Shown here: positions 49,144-52,835 of the stretch, in pieces
Numbering within the stretch: the first letter of the stretch is position 1
How the letters are laid out: each line of letters opens with the position of its first letter
From: Conidiobolus incongruus B7586
Taxonomy: Eukaryota > Entomophthoromycota > Entomophthoromycetes > Entomophthorales > Conidiobolaceae
Length of the DNA: 52,835 nucleotides
Reading direction: 5' to 3'
NCBI GenBank assembly: GCA_000697335.1
Contig: JNEM01014039.1
Location: 1-52,835, forward strand
Made by a program: the position numbers and the translations under genes
Notes under the pieces: model-generated
Seen by the model: the letters and a program-made list of their open reading frames with translations, nothing else
Database searches by the model: none
What the model was told of the DNA's origin: nothing

Positions 49144-51033
49144 TGAATATAAATAATTAATTTATTATGAATACAGTTTTTTATAATAAAATTAAAATAA
49201 AACTTTAAAAAATAATTAAAATATAAGGGTTGATTTTTGAATATTAATAGTATTAATTATTAAGTTAAACAAGAGTTAATATAAATATTGAATACTGAAT
49301 TTAAATCGATAATCGGTTAATGTGAAAGTTAAATTTCAATTCCAAAATGAAAATAAAAGGGGAATTCTCAAGTGGTGTAACTTTAACATTCATCAAATAT
49401 AATTAACCGATTTTGAAATATCCAAGTATTGATGATTATATAACATAAATATTCACAATATTCTTTAAATTAAATAATTATTTTTAATAAAATGATTTAA
49501 TATTAAAGTATGCTTTTTTGTATTTATTTTTTTATTATTATATTAACATGTTATCACTAACTTCTGGTTCAAAATATAATTATAGAAATTTACTTACTAT
49601 GAGTCTTTGTAACAATTTATTAAATTCAGTTTGATATTTTAACTCGATGAATATCTAATATTAAATAAAATTTTCATTCTCTGAAATATAAGAGCAATAA
49701 TTAATATAAAAAATAGAATTTTTATTATAAATAACAAGATTGCTTATTACCATTTTATTTTTTGAAAATCTATACAAATATTTATTGCAAATTTCAGTTT
49801 AGTTATCAACTTCGCAAAGATTTTATAAAATAATATCTGAACCAATCAAAGGGGATTAATCAAATTTCAACTTTATTGCTCATGATTTTGAATTTTAATT
49901 TCCAGATTTTTTGGGGAAATATTTTTCCTTGAAAAATAATTTGTTGAAAATTATGTTAATTATTTGTTGAAACGTAATAATAATAACATTTGATATTTAA
50001 TCATAGCAATTAATTGATTGATATTCATAAATGTGATTCATTAAAATTTAATATTTTTCAATGTTTTTATCCATGATTGTAGTTGAATTTATTATCAAGT
50101 AAACTTGAGTCTTATTGGGAATAACAAAAAAATAAATTACATTGCTTTGTTTATATCAAATATAATTAGAATAACACTAGAACAAGATCATTTTCAATCA
50201 ATAGCTGTTACTTATAATTCAATATGCTATTTTGACAATAAGAGCAATACATATTGGTGAAATTTGGTATATTTATATCTTTATTATAAGCAAAATTATA
50301 TATTTTTTAATCTTGTAAAAACGACAATAAATATCGATTTCTAGAATTGTTTAAAGTAATTATTCAAATTCACTTATCTTTCAGTATTACATCGCTCACA
50401 TTTTCATCTTTAAGCAATATATTTTCTATGATAGAGTTATTTGAAGTATTAATATAACTGGAAACTTCAATTAAAATTCAAATTTACAGACGATAAAGGT
50501 ATATTTTTTTTGAATCAAAGTGGCAAATATATTTTAAATCTATTCAAAAGATACTACCACATTTAAACTGTAATATTTTTTTTCATATTTAAATAATTTA
50601 TTTTTTAAATAAAATAAAACAAAACGAATTATGTTCGAGGGATTCAAATATAATAATAATAATATTTCCAAATTATTAAACATATAGTTATATAATAATT
50701 CATATTTTAGCAATTTTCATATTTACATATTACTATCAAAGTATTGAAATTTTTTATTTAGCTGAGGATTAAATTTTGAGTATATAATAATATTATAAGG
50801 TAATTTTTGTTTATATATTTTGAGTCTAAAGAATAAATATTGAATTATTTATATTATTAATGATTATCATTTTATATAAAAGATTAAAACTTTATTTTTT
50901 TATAATATAACCTAATATTTTCAATTTGAAAAAATAAGAATATTTTGATTTTTGATATTTTTAAATATAATTTCTAATTCAAATATTTATATAAAATAAA
51001 TTTTGAAATTAAGTATTTTAAGCTATATATATA
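49144..51033. other. AT-rich spacer
   Basis: Upstream of LCB1. No open frame, RNA gene or repeat that I can support. Confidence 0.4.
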
Positions 51034-52715
51034 ATAATGAGTAAAATAAGTATAATACAAAGAAAGACTTAATATAAAATTAGCGCAGCACAGGAGCATG
51101 GAAATATAACGTGGAAATGTAAACAAAGTCTAATTAAGCTATAATAAATAATGAATCACTGATATATTAGGTTTTATATTAAGTAATGCCAATATGTTAT
51201 AATATTGACAGAATATAGTCTCAATATTAGAAATAATAAGAATTGAGAAAAATAAGAAGACCTTAGTTTATTAATAATTTAATATTATTTATATAATTAA
51301 TTTAGCTTTAAAAATATAAATTAATTTTATAATCTATTTTTAATTAAATTATATAGAAATATTACTCTGCATTTTTAATAATGGGAATTTTTTGCAATTA
51401 AAAATAAATAAACATTTGAATATATAATATATAAAAATAAATATATAATATAAATTTAATAGTTTCTTTTATTATTAATAACTTTTTGCTATACTTTTAG
51501 CAAACTTCTAATACCTAAAAAACAGTTCTTTTTATTAAAGACTGAAATTTGATGTTTCACAAACCAATTAAATTTTCCTGCAGAAATTTTCTTTCTTGTA
51601 AGCTGGTTTTTTAATTGCCTAAAGCAATTATAATTAGATAGGTTATAATCAAGGGAATATACTGGATGTGGTAGTTCTTTCCAGTTATTTTTAATTAGAA
51701 AATTTTTATAACTTTAGATTTATATATTTTGCAATTATCATGCAAAATAATAGGTTTTCTCAAATTATATTGAGAACACCAATTAGAAATACTTTTATTT
51801 AAAAGAGCAATATATAGTTTACTATTAATTAATTTTCCTTCAGGAACTAAATAAGAATAGCATATAACATTATAATCCATTACAATAATTAACATTTGCT
51901 TATTAACAAAATGTTTATTTAAAGGGATTTGTGGAGGGGGTTGATTTAGATTAATCCAGCATCTTGATTTGTGTTTTGGTAAAGGATTATACATAAGGAT
52001 CCAAGATTCATCAATTGCAATTATTCACTGTAAAAGTCTAGGCTTCTAGTAATATTTCAATAGGTTTTGTTTAACAATAGCTACTCTAGCTTTTTTTGAG
52101 CTTTAGTTAAATTATAAGGTACCTATTTTATATTTTTATTTATTAATTTTAGTTTAAACTTTAAAATATATAAAATACTTGTAAGACTAATATTAAAGTG
52201 CTTAGATAATTCTCTAGCTGAAATAAAAAGGTGCTTTTCAATATATTTTTTCACTCTATTTACAATTGAAAGAGTGACAGTTGAAGTTAGTCTTCTAGAT
52301 TTTAACAGGTTTTGAATAGTTTCTCTCCTAGCTTTAAAGTAATTTACCCAGCAATAAATTGTTGATTTAGATAATGTTTTATTACCAAAAGCTGCTTATA
52401 AATTTTAAATAATTTTAGAGGGTTTATGGTTAAGTTTTACTAATACCAAAATAAAAAAATTTTGATGATTACTATTTGGTTTAAGTATGATTAAATCAAA
52501 TAACCAATTTTAAAAAGTTAATTTTTTAATCAAAAAAACTAATATATATATATATATATATTAAAAATATATAATTTCCTATTAACTTTGTATATATTTA
52601 TTCATTTCAAACTAATGATATGTTTGAAAAATTAGAAATCAAAAAATTTCCCATTATTTCAAATTCAAGGTAATATATATAAGAATTTAAAGAACTAGTG
52701 TCTTAACAAACAAGT
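51034..52715 (+). repeat. family R3 repeat, copy C, split by a mariner
   Basis: The left part, 51034-51360, matches copies A and B (TATAATACAAAGAAAGACTT, then ACTGATATATTAGGTTT, then ATAGTCTCAATATTAG). The right part, 52676-52715, carries the end of the repeat (AAGAATTTAAAGAACTAGTG). Between them sits the mariner at 51361-52675. The split shows that the R3 copy was in place first. Confidence 0.55.
51361..52675 (-). mobile_element. mariner (D34D type), best-preserved copy
   Basis: The termini are inverted repeats of about 36-40 bp: ATATTACTCTGCATTTTTAA at the left, and ATATTACCTTGAATTTGAAA on the other strand at the right, both with an AATAATGGGAA core and TA at the junction. On the minus strand, transposase pieces are clear: IDESWILMYN (first catalytic Asp), a 99-codon open frame at 51695-51994 with PIILHDNCKIYKSK (second Asp), then, after one frame change, KELPHPVYSLDYNLSNYNCF, where the third Asp position is Asn. 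Exactly 34 residues separate the second and third positions, the mariner D34D spacing. The N-terminal helix-turn-helix part is more decayed. The element is dead but the youngest of the family here. Confidence 0.85.
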
Positions 52716-52835
52716 TTATTTAAGATTCAAACATAATATTTAATATAACTAAATTATAAGTAAATAATATTATTATATAATATAAATTTAATAATAATAG
52801 TCTTATATTAAAAAATAATTATAATAAATAAAAAT

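Noticed and set aside
47872-49146. Plus-strand frames opposite LCB1
   Set aside because: Antisense shadows of a confidently identified gene.
1-52835. CRISPR arrays, bacterial operons, riboswitches
   Set aside because: No regularly spaced direct repeats; gene structure with introns is eukaryotic.

Overview
The window looks like nuclear DNA from a very AT-rich, gene-poor fungal genome. Genes have short spliceosomal introns (about 48-85 bp, GT...AG, several with a CTAAC/ACTAA-like branch point). The protein set is eukaryotic and fungal in flavour: a peroxisomal PMP47/ANT1-type carrier, squalene synthase, a microsomal P450, the LCB1 subunit of serine palmitoyltransferase, and a STYX-type phosphatase relative. 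The standard genetic code fits every gene. The density of introns argues against a budding yeast. An early-diverging fungal lineage is my inference; the exact group cannot be read from the sequence. Genes stand out as G+C-richer islands in spacers of A/T-rich simple sequence.

Layout. 1-2.85 kb: spacer with a mariner fragment. 3.36-4.59 kb: six-exon peroxisomal carrier with CCAAT/CRE-like upstream motifs. 4.6-12.9 kb: repeat desert with a degenerate tRNA-like sequence and three decayed mariner copies, two of them in inverted orientation. 12.96-14.63 kb: two-exon polytopic membrane protein. 16.88-17.34 kb (-): small four-helix membrane protein. 19.3-19.88 kb: partial small helical protein. 20.75 kb: decayed tRNA-Thr copy. 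21.03-21.68 kb: STYX-like pseudophosphatase. 25.6-28.9 kb: nested repeats. 29.89-31.58 kb: six-exon cytochrome P450, lying between two inverted copies of an LTR-like fossil repeat. 33.8 kb (-) and 38.2 kb (+): two identical intact tRNA-Thr(AGT) genes. 34.7-36.29 kb (-): seven-exon squalene synthase. 42.07-46.59 kb (-): an intron-free 1507-residue secreted protein with a Pro/Gln/Tyr-rich region and ten copies of a roughly 100-residue repeat that I cannot place in any known family. 47.61-49.14 kb (-): LCB1. 51.0-52.7 kb: a mariner inserted into another repeat.

How the genes relate. Squalene synthase (sterols), LCB1 (sphingolipids), the P450 and the peroxisomal carrier all touch lipid metabolism. 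They are independent transcription units far apart, so I infer no cluster. The most novel item is the secreted repeat protein. Next come the STYX-like protein, which has lost the catalytic Arg but kept the Cys, and the layered repeat history (nested insertions, inverted pairs, strong C-to-T/G-to-A decay).
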